From: Streptomyces sp. NBS 14/10
Lineage (GTDB): Bacteria > Actinomycetota > Actinomycetes > Streptomycetales > Streptomycetaceae
NCBI RefSeq assembly: GCF_002224125.1
Contig: NZ_NCSM01000013.1
Location: forward strand, 1-64,000
Direction: 5' to 3'
DNA: 64,000 nt
Positions 45,292 through 54,863 of this stretch are shown here, one piece after another. The position numbers were made by a program, and so were the translations under genes. A model generated the notes under the pieces. The model did not search any database. It was given only the letters and a program-made list of their open reading frames with translations, and was not told the origin of the DNA. The first letter of the stretch is position 1. Every line of letters begins with the position of its first letter.

Positions 45292-48200
45292 GGCCAGTTC
45301 GTCGGTGCGGGTCAGGTCTTCCAGGAGGGCCGCCACCTCGAAGCGGCGCGCCCACTGGCCCGCCGCCCAGGCCAGGCCCGCCGCCACGCCCTCCAGCGTC
45401 GAGGCGTGCAGTGTGCCGTCCACGTACCGCCAGTCCAGCTCGGCCCGCCCGTCAGGCTCGGCGCCGCCCTCGACCAGCAGCTCCTCGTGCTCGACGTACG
45501 ACAGCGGGGCGCCCGGCAGCAGTTCGCGCACCGCCGCCGGGACCTCGTGCGGCTCGCCCTCGGAGACGACCGGGGCCGGGTACGCCTCGCTCAGCCGCCG
45601 CACCTGGAACAGCTCGGCCACCTCCGCCGCCCGCGTCGGCCGCACCGGAAGCAGCGCCCGGGCCTCCGCCTCGGCCAGCGGCATCAGGTCCGGCGCGTCC
45701 GCGACCAGCGCGTCCCCCGCGTCGACGACGCGCGGCTCGCCGTCCACCACGGCGCGCAGCTCGTCCGGCAGGGTCACCTGGTCGGGATCCAGATCGGCCA
45801 GCAGCCCGTAGATGGCGTGCAGCTGGGCGGGGGTCACCGGGCGGTCCTCGTCGGCCAGCCGCGCCAGCAGCTCCGCCGCCCCGCCCGGCTCGTCGAGCAG
45901 CGCGGCGACCGAGGTGCGTACGCCCAGCGCGCGCAGCACCTGCTCGTCCTCGAACCCGGCCGCGTCCACCGCCTCGTACAGACCGGCCAGCAGCGGGTCG
46001 CCCCCGGCCGCGCGCAGCCCGGCCGGCCGGCGCCCGTCGAGCACCGGGTGGCCGCGCAGCCACCAGGCGGTGTACGAGCGCACGACCTCCGTCGTACCGT
46101 CCGGCAGCAGCACCCGCACCGGCGCGGTGAGCGCGTCGCGCAGCGGCGGCTGGGCGAGCATCGCCAGCGCCCTGGGCCAGGCGTCGTCGTCGACCAGGTC
46201 CAGGTCCCGTACGGCGACGATCTCGGTGGCCACCGGCGGCACCGGGGTCTCGGGCAGCCGGTCCAGAACGTCCTCGCACCACACGTCGACCGCGTCCAGC
46301 AGCCCCACGTCGTCGGGCTCGGCGAAGTCCCCTTCGCGCGGTTCGAGCTCGTCCGGGTCCAGGACCACATCGGTGGCGCGCACCAGCGTGAAGCCCGCCA
46401 GCACACCGGCCGCGGCCAGCGTCTCCTCGCCCCACCGCTCGGCGAGCTCGGCGTCGCACGCGGCCAGCTCGCCCTCCCGCATCACCCGCTCGAAGGCGCT
46501 CCCGGGGAAGACCAGCTCCCCGGCGGGGGCGAGCTCCCCCTCCTCGTCGGTCAGCGCCAGCGCGCCCAGCCACGGCTCGTCGCCGGGCGCGAGCCGGGCC
46601 TGCTGGACGAGGCCGAGGACCGTCTCGGCGAGGGTGTCGGGGTCGAGCGCGGCGGCGGGCGCGCCCTCGTCGTCCGTGAACGGGTCGTACTCGTCCTCCG
46701 CCTCCAGCGAGTGCGCGACCGCGGCCCGCACCTGGGGCGTGGTCAGCACGGCCCGCGGGGTCGCGGGGGTCGCGCCCAGCTTCTCCAGCAGCGGGTGGGC
46801 CGCGTCCGGGTGCGCGACCTTCAGGCCGAGACGCGCCAGGGTGCGGTGCCGGTCGTCGCCCTGCGCCCCGCCCTCGGCCGCCTCGCCGCCCGTCTCGCCC
46901 GGCAGCGGCAGCAGCACCTGCCGGGGCCCGATCGTCGTACGCCCGTCCGCCAGCGGCACCGGCAGCCCGGTGAGCCGGTCCGGGTCGGTGCCGCCCAGCG
47001 AGTCGTACAGCCGCCGCCACCACGCCGGGGCGCGCTCGACGCCCGCGAGCCGGTCGATCACCTCGCCGAGCGGCACCCGCGCCACGCCGAGCACCCGCAG
47101 CTCCTGCCGCCGTTCGAGACCGGCGGGCAGCAGCGTCGGGAACAGCTCGGCCAGCACCTGGACGGTCTCGGCGCCCACGCCCTCCAGGATCTCGGCGTCC
47201 CGGGGCCGCAGCGCGTACGGCTCGCTGTCCGAGCCGCCGACGAGGACGTCGCCCAGGATCTCGTCGTCCCACCGCTCGGCCGGCGCACCGCCGCCCGGGT
47301 TCCGCGGACCGCCCCGCGCGGCGTCCGGGCCCAGCGCGTCCGGCGAGCCCAGCCAGCCCGTCTCGGTCCCACCGTCCGTCTCACCACCCACCGGGGCGGC
47401 GGCGCTGGGCAGGAACGGCACGCGCGGCAGCAGCTCCAGGATCCGCCGCCGCAGCTCGCCGTCCAGCTCCCCCTTGCCCAGCGGGCCGGGGACCAGGCCG
47501 ATCGTGCCGACCCCCACCGGGTGCCAGCCGCGCAGCAGCGCCGCGTACGCCTCGGCCGCCCGCTCCACCAGGAAGTCCGTCAGCGGCCCGGGGGCGGTGT
47601 GGCGGCGGGTCGGCTCCAGCGGGAAGGAGGCGATGAGCAGCGCGGGCACGCCCAGCGGCTCGTCCGTCGGCGTCGGCGCGTGCACCACCGGGGCCGTGTC
47701 CGGCCGCGCCGGGGCACCCTCCGCGTCCACCGGTACCGCCCAGGTCACCGACCACACCGGCCGCAGCCGCTCCTCCACCGGGCGGTCGGCGAGCAGCGCG
47801 GCGTCCAGCGGGCCGCCCGCGGTCTCGGTCCGCCACCGGCGGGCCCCGCCCGTGGCGCCGGTGTCCTCGACGCCGGTGTCCTCGACGACCGTGTACGGGC
47901 CCTCCTCGCGGCGACGCAGCGTCCGTACGCCCTCAGGGGTCTCGACCACGACCTCGGCCAGGCCCGGCAGCGTGATCAGCAGCGCGTCGTCGACACCGGT
48001 CAGCAGCCGCTCCACCACGTCCTGGGCGGCGCCGTCGCGCAGCGGCAGCACGACCACCGTGTCGTACCCCTCGGGCGCGGTGCCCTCGGCGGGCAGCGGC
48101 AGCCGCAGCAGCGGTACGTGCCCGTCGCGGCGGCGCAGCTCGTCCCCGAGGCCGGGGCTCGCCGCCGCCGCGCCGTACGCCAGCTCGCGCGCCTCCACCA

Positions 48201-48678
48201 GCGACCAGCGCACACCGCCCGAGCGGCCCACGACCGCGGGCTCGTCGCTGACCGCGAGCACCGCCGCGAAGCCCACGCCGAACCGGCCGACCGCCGCGCC
48301 GGGCTCGTCCCACGCGGCGGTGTCCCGCTTCGCGGACGCCCGCAGCGTGGACAGCGACTCCACACCGGCCGCGTCCAGCGGCGCCCCGGTGTTGGCCGCC
48401 GCCAGCACGGCGGGCTCGCCGTCCCGCGCCGGGTGCAGGGTCAGCCGCAGCCGGCCGGGCACCCCGGCCCGGGCGGCGGCGTCCGACGCGTTCTGCGCCA
48501 ACTCGACCACGAGGCGATCCCGGTGGCCGCCCAACGCCAGGTCCTCCTCGGCGTTGGCGTCCTCACGGAACCTCGCGGGCGAAGCGGCCCAGGCGTCCAG
48601 TACGCCGCGCCGCAGCCGCGCGGTCCCGAACGGATCCGCGTCCTCCGTCGCGCCTCGCACCATCGCCGTGCTGCTCAC
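45271..48678 (-). CDS. large sacsin N-terminal/Hsp90-like ATP-binding protein
   Basis: 1135 residues. The N-terminal 250 residues form a GHKL (Bergerat-fold) ATPase: N box VVELAQNASDAA (near 57-68), G1-like AAANTGAPLDAAGVESL (near 93-109) and GRFGVGFAAVLAV (near 131-143). The remaining 880 residues are acidic and contain no domain I can name. GTG 48678 follows GGAGG. It is followed upstream (same strand, 259 bp away) by a DUF3027 gene. A chaperone-like or nucleotide-gated role is inferred from the fold only. Confidence 0.88.
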   Translation of the reverse strand: MSSTAMVRGATEDADPFGTARLRRGVLDAWAASPARFREDANAEEDLALGGHRDRLVVELAQNASDAAARAGVPGRLRLTLHPARDGEPAVLAAANTGAPLDAAGVESLSTLRASAKRDTAAWDEPGAAVGRFGVGFAAVLAVSDEPAVVGRSGGVRWSLVEARELAYGAAAASPGLGDELRRRDGHVPLLRLPLPAEGTAPEGYDTVVVLPLRDGAAQDVVERLLTGVDDALLITLPGLAEVVVETPEGVRTLRRREEGPYTVVEDTGVEDTGATGGARRWRTETAGGPLDAALLADRPVEERLRPVWSVTWAVPVDAEGAPARPDTAPVVHAPTPTDEPLGVPALLIASFPLEPTRRHTAPGPLTDFLVERAAEAYAALLRGWHPVGVGTIGLVPGPLGKGELDGELRRRILELLPRVPFLPSAAAPVGGETDGGTETGWLGSPDALGPDAARGGPRNPGGGAPAERWDDEILGDVLVGGSDSEPYALRPRDAEILEGVGAETVQVLAELFPTLLPAGLERRQELRVLGVARVPLGEVIDRLAGVERAPAWWRRLYDSLGGTDPDRLTGLPVPLADGRTTIGPRQVLLPLPGETGGEAAEGGAQGDDRHRTLARLGLKVAHPDAAHPLLEKLGATPATPRAVLTTPQVRAAVAHSLEAEDEYDPFTDDEGAPAAALDPDTLAETVLGLVQQARLAPGDEPWLGALALTDEEGELAPAGELVFPGSAFERVMREGELAACDAELAERWGEETLAAAGVLAGFTLVRATDVVLDPDELEPREGDFAEPDDVGLLDAVDVWCEDVLDRLPETPVPPVATEIVAVRDLDLVDDDAWPRALAMLAQPPLRDALTAPVRVLLPDGTTEVVRSYTAWWLRGHPVLDGRRPAGLRAAGGDPLLAGLYEAVDAAGFEDEQVLRALGVRTSVAALLDEPGGAAELLARLADEDRPVTPAQLHAIYGLLADLDPDQVTLPDELRAVVDGEPRVVDAGDALVADAPDLMPLAEAEARALLPVRPTRAAEVAELFQVRRLSEAYPAPVVSEGEPHEVPAAVRELLPGAPLSYVEHEELLVEGGAEPDGRAELDWRYVDGTLHASTLEGVAAGLAWAAGQWARRFEVAALLEDLTRTDELARARWFD

Positions 48679-48902
48679 GTGTCGCCTCCGGGGTCCTGGT
48701 CGGGGACCGTTTGGGTCCGTCTGGGTCAGTCCCTGGGGATGCGTCCCGCGTCACCGGGTTCCCCCACGGCCCGCCTTCCCCACTGCTGTGGCCGAACGTA
48801 CCGCCACCTCGCCCCCGATCTCGCGGCGCCCTCCTTCCGCAGGAGACGGGAGAGCCCACAGGAGACGGGAGAGCGGGCGCCAAGAGGCGAGGCCCGGGAG
48901 CC

Positions 48903-48952
48903 GATCAAGAATGGCCGAACAGGAACGGCCTCACCGATCAGGAATGGCCGAG
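48903..48952. repeat. 3'-end repeat at the DUF3027 gene
   Basis: GATCAGGAATGGCCGAG (48936-48952, holding the DUF3027 stop) is repeated as GATCAAGAATGGCCGAA (48903-48919), with a diverged copy between. Confidence 0.65.
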
Positions 48953-49861
48953 TTCTTCCGCCGGCGCATCCGCCTCCACCGACCCCCCGGTCCGCTCCGC
49001 GGGCCCCCGCAGCGCCAGCGGCTCGACGATCGTCTCGTCGATCACGGGCGCCGCCGGGCGCGGCGGCTTCGGCATGACGGCGGCCTCGGAGTGCGCCCCG
49101 CAGCCGTACGACAGGGACACCACGCGCCCGTCCGCCGGGCTGAACTCATTCGCGCACACCCCGAACGCCTGCCGCAGCGACCCGGCGAGCGGCATCAGGA
49201 AGCCGCAGGTCGCGCAGGACGCGGGGGCGGCCTGCGCCATCGGCGTCTTGGCGCCGAACGCATCGTCCCAGCGGTCCGCCGCGTCATACAGCCCGTAACG
49301 GGAGAGCACGCGGGCGCGGCGCATGCCCAGCTCTTCGGCGACCGACGCGATGCTCCCGACCGCGGGCGGCGCCTCCTGTACGGCGGGCGCGCCCGCCGTC
49401 ACATCGGCGTCCTCGACCGCCGCGAGCTGCTGCATCTCCTCCGAGACGATCGAGTTCGGCGGCGGGACGTCCTCGCCCGAGTAGCCGGGCTCAAGCCGCA
49501 GGTCCTCGGCCTCGCTGGGGAGCAGATCGCCCGGGCCCAGGTCGCCGGGGCGCAGCCGCTCGCTCCAGGGCACCCACTCCGGCGCCAGCAGCGCGTCCGG
49601 TCCTGGCAGCAGCACCGTCTCGTCGACGGTGACGACCTTCGCGCGGGAGGCACGGGTGACGGTCACCGCCCAGCGCCAGCCCCGGTAGCCCAGTTCCTGG
49701 CACTCGAAGAGGTGGGTGACGACGCGGTCCGCGTCGGCGATCGCGCGCACATGCGCGCCGACCGTGCCTGGATGGGCGGCTTCCGCCGCCGCCTCACGCG
49801 CGAGCTCGACCGCCTCGGCGCACAGGCGGTCGGGGGTACGGCTTCGCATCGCAGCACTCAC
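48938..49861 (-). CDS. DUF3027 protein with putative zinc site
   Basis: 307 residues from GTG 49861 (ATG 49849 also possible; the frame is open to 50014). The N-terminal half includes HVRAIADADRVVTHLFECQELGYRGWRWAVTV and LLPGPDALLAPEWVPWSERL, characteristic of DUF3027. The C-terminal part has cysteines CATCGF, FGVCANEF and YGCGAHSE that could bind zinc. It sits beside the sacsin-like ATPase in the same direction and may be co-expressed. Function unknown. Confidence 0.87.
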   Translation of the reverse strand: MSAAMRSRTPDRLCAEAVELAREAAAEAAHPGTVGAHVRAIADADRVVTHLFECQELGYRGWRWAVTVTRASRAKVVTVDETVLLPGPDALLAPEWVPWSERLRPGDLGPGDLLPSEAEDLRLEPGYSGEDVPPPNSIVSEEMQQLAAVEDADVTAGAPAVQEAPPAVGSIASVAEELGMRRARVLSRYGLYDAADRWDDAFGAKTPMAQAAPASCATCGFLMPLAGSLRQAFGVCANEFSPADGRVVSLSYGCGAHSEAAVMPKPPRPAAPVIDETIVEPLALRGPAERTGGSVEADAPAEELGHS

Positions 49862-50253
49862 AGGATCGATTCTCTCTTCCACGCCGTCGCAGCCGTTTGA
49901 CGAGTGCGCCAGCCACACGGCCGGGACGCGGGAGCACGGACGGAGCGGACCATAGGACCGCGTCGACGTCCGCACCCGATCCGGCCTCGGGCGCACCTTG
50001 TATGTCTCATCCATTCTGCGGGATGACGACTCGGCGCGTGGCCAAGAACGACCGTCGGTGGCGCGTAACGCACGCTACCCTGTCCGGCCCTCCCCGCCCC
50101 ACCCCCGTCCGTCCGGAAGCCGTCCGGAAGCCATCCGGAAGCCGTCCGAACGCGGTGGAAGAAGTCGCCCATGAGTCACCAAAGGGGAACGCATAGTTCC
50201 GGATGGCGGTCAGGGGCCTCACATACCGGCCCTGTTGGCTGCACCATGGTCGG
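49862..50253. other. divergent intergenic stretch
   Basis: No convincing gene. It holds an 11-13 bp direct repeat, GTCCGGAAGCC in three to four copies (about 50102-50140), and a TACCCT element near 50072. A 13-codon frame (GTG 50154 to TAG 50195) has no ribosome binding site. Confidence 0.4.
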
Positions 50254-51750
50254 GTGGAAGTCACGAGGTTCATCGGCGACGGCCCGATGCGACGGCATGG
50301 CCGTCGCATCGGCCGAGCCTTGCACCTCCCGTTCACCGCGACCGGCAGAGGCATCCGCCGGGCCACCCACGCCCACGGCGCCGGCGAATCCGGCCTCGGC
50401 AAGCTGATCGAACTGCACGCCGTGAACTCCGCGGGCGACATGCTGATCACCGTCGCCCTCGCCTCCACCGTCTTCTTCTCCGTACCGACCGCCGAGGCGC
50501 GCGGGCGCGTCGCCCTCTACCTGGCCATCACCATGGCCCCCTTCACCCTGCTCGCCCCCGTCGTCGGCCCGCTGCTCGACCGCCTTCCGCACGGCCGGCG
50601 CGCCGCGATGGCCAGCGCCATGCTCTCGCGCGCCGTGCTCGCGCTCATGATCGCGGGCGCGGTGGCGGGCGGCGGGCTCGAGCTGTACCCGGAGGCGCTG
50701 GGCGTACTGGTGGCCTCCAAGTCGTACGGCGTCGTACGGTCCGCCGTCGTGCCACGCCTGCTCCCACCCCGCTTCTCGCTGGTCAAGGCGAACTCACGAG
50801 TCACGCTCGCCGGGCTGCTCGCGACCGGTCTGGCGGCGCCCATCGGGGCCGGGCTGCACCAGATAGGGCCGAGCTGGCCGCTGTACGGGGCGTGCGCGGT
50901 GTTCGTCGGGGGCGGCTTCCTCTCCTTCACGCTGCCGCACAAGGTCGACTCGGCGAAGGGCGAGGGCAAGGTGCAGCTCACCTCCGGTGAGCACCATCTG
51001 CATCTGCCGAAGCCGACACACTCGGCGAGCGACACAAGCGGCAAGGCAGGCGATACAAGTAATACAAGCGATTCAGGCGATACAGGCGATACAGGCGATA
51101 CAGGCGAGAAGTCCAACAAGACAGACAAGGTGAGCGACAAGGCTCCGCGCCGCGTCGGCCTGCGCAACGTCAGCCCCTCCGTGCTGCACGCCCTGGAGGC
51201 ATGCTCCTCCCTCAAGGCGCTGTCCGGCTTCCTGACCTTCTTCCTCGCCTTTCTGCTCCGCGAGCACCCACTGGGCGGGCTGTCCCCCGAGATCTCGCTC
51301 GGCGTGGCCGCGGTCGCGGCGGGCGGCGGCAACGCGCTGGGTACGGCGATCGGCGCCTGGCTGCGGGCGCGCGGGCCGGAGCGGATCATCGCGGTGGTGC
51401 TGACCTCGGCCCTGGGGGTGCTCATCGTGTCGGCCGCCCTCTACAGCGCGGTCATGGTCGCCGTCGTGGCCGCGACCGCCGGGTTCGCGCTGGCGCTGGC
51501 CAAGCAGTCGCTGGACGCGCTGATCCAGCGCGATGTGCCCGAGCGGGTCCGTACCTCCGCCTTCTCCCGCTCGGAGACCACGCTCCAGCTGGCGTGGGTC
51601 ATCGGCGGGGCCGTGGGCATCGTTCTCCCGCTCAGCGGCGCGCTCGGTATGGCGGTCGCCGGGGCGATGATCGCGCTGGGCGCGGCGGCGAGCGTACGGG
51701 GGCTGCTGGCGGCCGCCCGGCAGGGAGCGACACACCCCCGCGTGGCTTGA
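50254..51750 (+). CDS. MFS-type membrane transporter
   Basis: About 498 residues from GTG 50254; starts at 50203 and 50287 are alternatives and none has a clear ribosome binding site. The core begins GAGESGLGKLIELHAVNSAGD. About 12 helices are interrupted by a long hydrophilic central loop (about residues 240-305) rich in SDTG and lysine, with a 9-bp tandem repeat coding DTG units. RDVPERVRTSAFSRSETTLQLAWVIGG is typical of this family in streptomycetes. Substrate unknown. Confidence 0.87.
   Translation: MEVTRFIGDGPMRRHGRRIGRALHLPFTATGRGIRRATHAHGAGESGLGKLIELHAVNSAGDMLITVALASTVFFSVPTAEARGRVALYLAITMAPFTLLAPVVGPLLDRLPHGRRAAMASAMLSRAVLALMIAGAVAGGGLELYPEALGVLVASKSYGVVRSAVVPRLLPPRFSLVKANSRVTLAGLLATGLAAPIGAGLHQIGPSWPLYGACAVFVGGGFLSFTLPHKVDSAKGEGKVQLTSGEHHLHLPKPTHSASDTSGKAGDTSNTSDSGDTGDTGDTGEKSNKTDKVSDKAPRRVGLRNVSPSVLHALEACSSLKALSGFLTFFLAFLLREHPLGGLSPEISLGVAAVAAGGGNALGTAIGAWLRARGPERIIAVVLTSALGVLIVSAALYSAVMVAVVAATAGFALALAKQSLDALIQRDVPERVRTSAFSRSETTLQLAWVIGGAVGIVLPLSGALGMAVAGAMIALGAAASVRGLLAAARQGATHPRVA
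51050..51112. repeat. 9-bp coding tandem repeat
   Basis: GATACAGGC repeats four times or more (DTG units) within the cytoplasmic loop of the MFS gene, preceded by degenerate ATACAAGYR-type units. Confidence 0.8.
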
Positions 51751-51776
51751 TCAACCCAGCCCGGTAGCCTGCCCGC

Positions 51777-52289
51777 ATGACCGCTGCGCTGTTTACCAGG
51801 GGCAAGGGCCGCCGGGCCGCCACCGCCGCCTGTGCCCTGTCCCTTGGCATCGTCGCCCTCTCCGCCTGCGACAAGCCGACCCCGCTGGCGACGGTCACGG
51901 TCGGTTCGAAGACCGTGACGACCGAGGCCGCCAAGGGCTGCTACAAGGACGACAAGGTCGTCGCCAAGTCCGAGAAGAAGGTCACGGCGTGCCTGACCGC
52001 GAAGCCCGCGGAGTCGCTGTCGGTCAGCCCCGGTGAGAAGGTGCGGGTCGGCGTGGACCCGAAGATCGCCGAGTCGGGATGGCTCGTGATAAGCGAGGCC
52101 CACGGCGTCATCAACGGCCAGTCCAAGAAGACCTACCGCAGCCTCGACAGCGACAAGCTGTTCGAGCAGACGAACCCGCAGACCGGCCAGACCACCACGC
52201 TCGACAGCGTGACGATCGTGGTCGTGGAGACCGGCAAGAACAGCGGGATCAAGGGCGCCTGGCCGATCAAGCTCACGCGCGACGCCTGA
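51777..52289 (+). CDS. DUF2771-type lipoprotein
   Basis: 170 residues. The type II signal peptide has lipobox LSAC (cysteine near 31), so the protein is lipid-anchored outside the membrane. The mature part is small and beta-rich (SVSPGEKVRVGVDPKIAESGWLVI), as in DUF2771. TAGCCT (51765-51770) lies 6 nt before ATG 51777: leaderless. It precedes mqnB by 82 bp. Confidence 0.88.
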   Translation: MTAALFTRGKGRRAATAACALSLGIVALSACDKPTPLATVTVGSKTVTTEAAKGCYKDDKVVAKSEKKVTACLTAKPAESLSVSPGEKVRVGVDPKIAESGWLVISEAHGVINGQSKKTYRSLDSDKLFEQTNPQTGQTTTLDSVTIVVVETGKNSGIKGAWPIKLTRDA

Positions 52290-52334
52290 CAGCCGACGCC
52301 TGACACCCGGCGTCCGACCGCCGACGCCTGACCG
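52281..52334. repeat. 14-bp tandem repeat x4 at the lipoprotein gene end
   Basis: GACGCCTGACAGCC-type units start at 52281, 52295, 52309 and 52323; the first contains the lipoprotein stop codon. A second short repeat (GAGATCC, x3, about 52336-52360) follows up to the mqnB ribosome binding site. Confidence 0.8.
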
Positions 52335-52371
52335 GGAGATCCGCGAGATCCAGGAGATCCGGGAGCCGCTG

Positions 52372-53124
52372 ATGCGCGTACTCGTCGTCACCGCCGTGCC
52401 CGCCGAGCGGGACGCGGTGGTACGCGGCGTCATCGGCGCGACAGCCGCAGCTGAAGCCGCCGAAGCCGAGGTCTCCGAATCCGAGGTCTCCGTACCCGGC
52501 GGGCGGACGCTGCACCGGGTCGTACGCCCCCCGCTCACCGTGGACGCGCTGGACGCCGGGGTCGGCCCCGCCGCCGCGGCGGCGGCGACCGCCACGGCCC
52601 TCACCGCCGCCGAGCTCGGACACGCGCCGTACGGGCTGGTCGTCTCGGCCGGCATCGGTGGCGGCTTCGCCCCCGCGCCCCTCGGCTCCGTCGTCGTCGG
52701 CGAGCCGATCGTGGCCGCCGACCTGGGCGCCGAGACCCCCGACGGCTTCGCCGCCGTCACCGAACTCGGCTTCGGGACCGTCGAACACCTCCCGCCGCCC
52801 GCGCTCGTACGGGCCGTGGCCGAGGCGACTGGGGCGGTGCGCGGCGCGGTGCTCACCGTCTCGACCGTGACCGGCAGCGCCGAGCGCGCCGCGGAGCTGT
52901 GCCGACGGCACCCGGCCGCCGCCGCCGAGGCGATGGAGGGCTTCGGGGTGGCCGAGGCCGCCGCCGCGCACGGCGTGCCCGTTCTGGAGCTACGGGCGAT
53001 CTCCAACGCCGTCGGCCCGCGCGACCGGGCCGCCTGGCGGATCGGCGAGGCGCTCGACGCCCTGGCGGGCGCATTCCGTCACCTCCCGCCCGCCCTCGCC
53101 ACCTGGAAGGGACCCAGCAAATGA
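52372..53124 (+). CDS. mqnB: futalosine hydrolase
   Basis: 250-residue nucleosidase of the MTAN/PNP fold that removes hypoxanthine from futalosine in the alternative menaquinone pathway. Family elements are VLVVTAVPAERDAV, GVGPAAAAAAT, GLVVSAGIGGGF, EAMEGFGVAEAA (near 186) and LELRAISNAVGPRD. GGGAG lies 8 nt before ATG 52372. The gene overlaps mqnD by ATGA, and the pairing fixes the assignment. Confidence 0.95.
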   Translation: MRVLVVTAVPAERDAVVRGVIGATAAAEAAEAEVSESEVSVPGGRTLHRVVRPPLTVDALDAGVGPAAAAAATATALTAAELGHAPYGLVVSAGIGGGFAPAPLGSVVVGEPIVAADLGAETPDGFAAVTELGFGTVEHLPPPALVRAVAEATGAVRGAVLTVSTVTGSAERAAELCRRHPAAAAEAMEGFGVAEAAAAHGVPVLELRAISNAVGPRDRAAWRIGEALDALAGAFRHLPPALATWKGPSK

Positions 53125-54014
53125 CAGCCCAGACGCCCCCGCAGCCGCTGAGCATCGCGTACTCGCCCTGCCCGAACGACACGTTCGTCTTCCACGCCTG
53201 GGCACACGGCCGCGTCCCGGACGCGCCCGCGATCGACGTCACCTTCGCCGATATCGACATCACCAACGGCATGGCGGAGCGCGGCGAGCGCGATGTGCTG
53301 AAGGTGTCGTACGCCGTTCTGCCGTGGATCCTGCGCGACTACGCGCTGGTGCCGTGCGGCGGCGCGCTCGGGCGCGGCTGCGGTCCGCTGGTGCTCACCA
53401 AGGAGCCGGGGCGGGCCAAGGACCTGGCGGGCAAGACGGTCGCCGTGCCGAGCGAACGCTCGACGGCGTATCTGCTCTTCCGGCTGTGGGCGGCCGGTGA
53501 GGTGCCGGGCGGGGTGGGCCGGGTCATCGTGCTGCCGTTCGACCAGATCATGCCCGCCGTACGGGACGGCCGGGTCGACGCCGGGCTGGTCATCCACGAA
53601 GCCCGATTCACGTATCAGAACTACGGTCTGCACTGCCTGGCCGACATGGGCGAGCACTGGGAGCTCACCACGGGTCTGCCGATCCCCCTCGGCGCGATCG
53701 TCGCGAAGCGGTCGCTGGGCGCCGAGCGGCTGCGGGCCATCGCCGAGGCCACGCGTACGTCCGTGCGGGCGGCCTGGGACGACCCGACGGCTTCGCGCGG
53801 ATACGTCCTGGAGCACGCACAGGAGATGGACCCGGCGGTCGCCGATCAGCACATCGGGCTCTACGTGAACGAATTCACCGCCGACCTGGGCGAGGACGGC
53901 TACGCCGCGGTGCGCGGGCTGCTCACACGTGCGGCGGCCGAGGGGCTGGTGCCGCCCCTCGGCCACAACGCGCTGGAGTTCGTCCAGCCGGACCGCGCCC
54001 AACCGGACTTCTGA
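53121..54014 (+). CDS. mqnD: 1,4-dihydroxy-6-naphthoate synthase
   Basis: 297-residue periplasmic-binding-protein-like enzyme that converts cyclic dehypoxanthine futalosine to 1,4-dihydroxy-6-naphthoate. The signature SPCPNDTFVFHAW is at 15-27, followed by GRGCGPLVLT and DAGLVIHEARFTYQ. Its ATG overlaps the mqnB stop (ATGA), so the two are translationally coupled. The other mqn genes are not in the window. Confidence 0.95.
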   Translation: MTAQTPPQPLSIAYSPCPNDTFVFHAWAHGRVPDAPAIDVTFADIDITNGMAERGERDVLKVSYAVLPWILRDYALVPCGGALGRGCGPLVLTKEPGRAKDLAGKTVAVPSERSTAYLLFRLWAAGEVPGGVGRVIVLPFDQIMPAVRDGRVDAGLVIHEARFTYQNYGLHCLADMGEHWELTTGLPIPLGAIVAKRSLGAERLRAIAEATRTSVRAAWDDPTASRGYVLEHAQEMDPAVADQHIGLYVNEFTADLGEDGYAAVRGLLTRAAAEGLVPPLGHNALEFVQPDRAQPDF

Positions 54015-54026
54015 ACTTCTGGTCTG

Positions 54027-54410
54027 CTAGACGTCGAGCTGGTCGGCCACCGCCCGCAGCATGTCCGCGATCTTGTGGCCATGTGCCTTGTCGGGGTAGC
54101 GCCCGCGCTCCAACTGCTGCGTCACGTTCTCCAACAGGGTGGTCAGGTCCTGGACGATGGACGCCAGCTCATCGGGCTTGCGCCGCTGGGCTGCCGCGAC
54201 AGAGGGGGTCGGGTCCAGCACCGTCACCGAAAGCGCCTGGTCACCGCGGTTACCGGCGACGACGCCGAACTCGACCCGCTGTCCTGGCTTCAGCGAGTCA
54301 ATGCCTTCCGGGAGCACTGACGAGTGGACGAAGACGTCGCCGCCGTCGTCACGGGAGAGAAAGCCGAAGCCCTTCTCACTGTTGAACCACTTGACCTTGC
54401 CGGTAGGCAC
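54027..54410 (-). CDS. cold-shock domain protein with C-terminal extension
   Basis: 127 residues from GTG 54410 (GAGGAC upstream). The N-terminal cold-shock domain [18 protein letters not shown] has RNP1 (KGFGFLS) and RNP2 (VFVHSS). The C-terminal 60 residues ([25 protein letters not shown]) are helical and not found in the short 67-residue Csp proteins. It probably binds single-stranded RNA or DNA. A 7-bp perfect hairpin (54473-54490) lies in the promoter region. Confidence 0.93.
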   Translation of the reverse strand: MPTGKVKWFNSEKGFGFLSRDDGGDVFVHSSVLPEGIDSLKPGQRVEFGVVAGNRGDQALSVTVLDPTPSVAAAQRRKPDELASIVQDLTTLLENVTQQLERGRYPDKAHGHKIADMLRAVADQLDV

Positions 54411-54472
54411 GTCTGTCCTCGTCCTCGTCACTCGTCGGAAAACACGTAAAAACAGGTCTGGATAGCACTACA

Positions 54473-54490
54473 GCGGGTCGTAAGACCCGC
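54473..54490. promoter_or_regulatory. palindrome upstream of the cold-shock gene
   Basis: GCGGGTC-GTAA-GACCCGC, an 18-bp perfect dyad 62 bp upstream of the cold-shock gene start. It could be a protein-binding site or a hairpin; an AT-rich leader with TTTTTACGTGTTTTC follows it toward the start codon. Confidence 0.4.
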
Positions 54491-54591
54491 CAGCACCAAG
54501 GCTAATGGTCCGGAGCCTGGTGACAAGACGTACCCGGGTGGTTCCGGGTGGTGGTTCCTACGCGCGCTCTGCTCCGACCTACCCTGTTGCG

Positions 54592-54858
54592 GTGAGCAAT
54601 GAAACACCACACGACGGAACGGCCCCTGGCGACCGGATGGTGCGTTTGGGGGTGATCGTCTTCGGCGTGGGCGCCGTGGCCACTCTGATCACCGTAGCCC
54701 CGCTCTTCCTGGGCCTGCACCCACTGCCATCGGCCGCGTACTTCGTGTGCATGCTGATGGGCGTCGGCTTCGCGCTCTCCGCGGCGGGCCTGCTGCGCTC
54801 GATCGCGGCGCAGCGGCGCGCGGCCGACCCGGGGAGGGCCGGTCCGCACGACGCCTGA
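54592..54858 (+). CDS. small two-helix membrane protein
   Basis: 88 residues with two hydrophobic segments (LGVIVFGVGAVATLITVAPLF and YFVCMLMGVGFALSAAGLL). GTG 54592 has TACCCT (54580-54585) 6 nt upstream: leaderless. It is convergent with the HAD phosphatase gene. No domain recognised. Confidence 0.8.
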   Translation: MSNETPHDGTAPGDRMVRLGVIVFGVGAVATLITVAPLFLGLHPLPSAAYFVCMLMGVGFALSAAGLLRSIAAQRRAADPGRAGPHDA

Positions 54859-54863
54859 GCGGA

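Noticed and set aside
45406..49900. Plus-strand open frames of 1223 and 1362 codons opposite the sacsin-like ATPase and DUF3027 genes
   Set aside because: They mirror GC-rich codon positions of real minus-strand genes; products are Arg/Ser/Pro-rich without domains.
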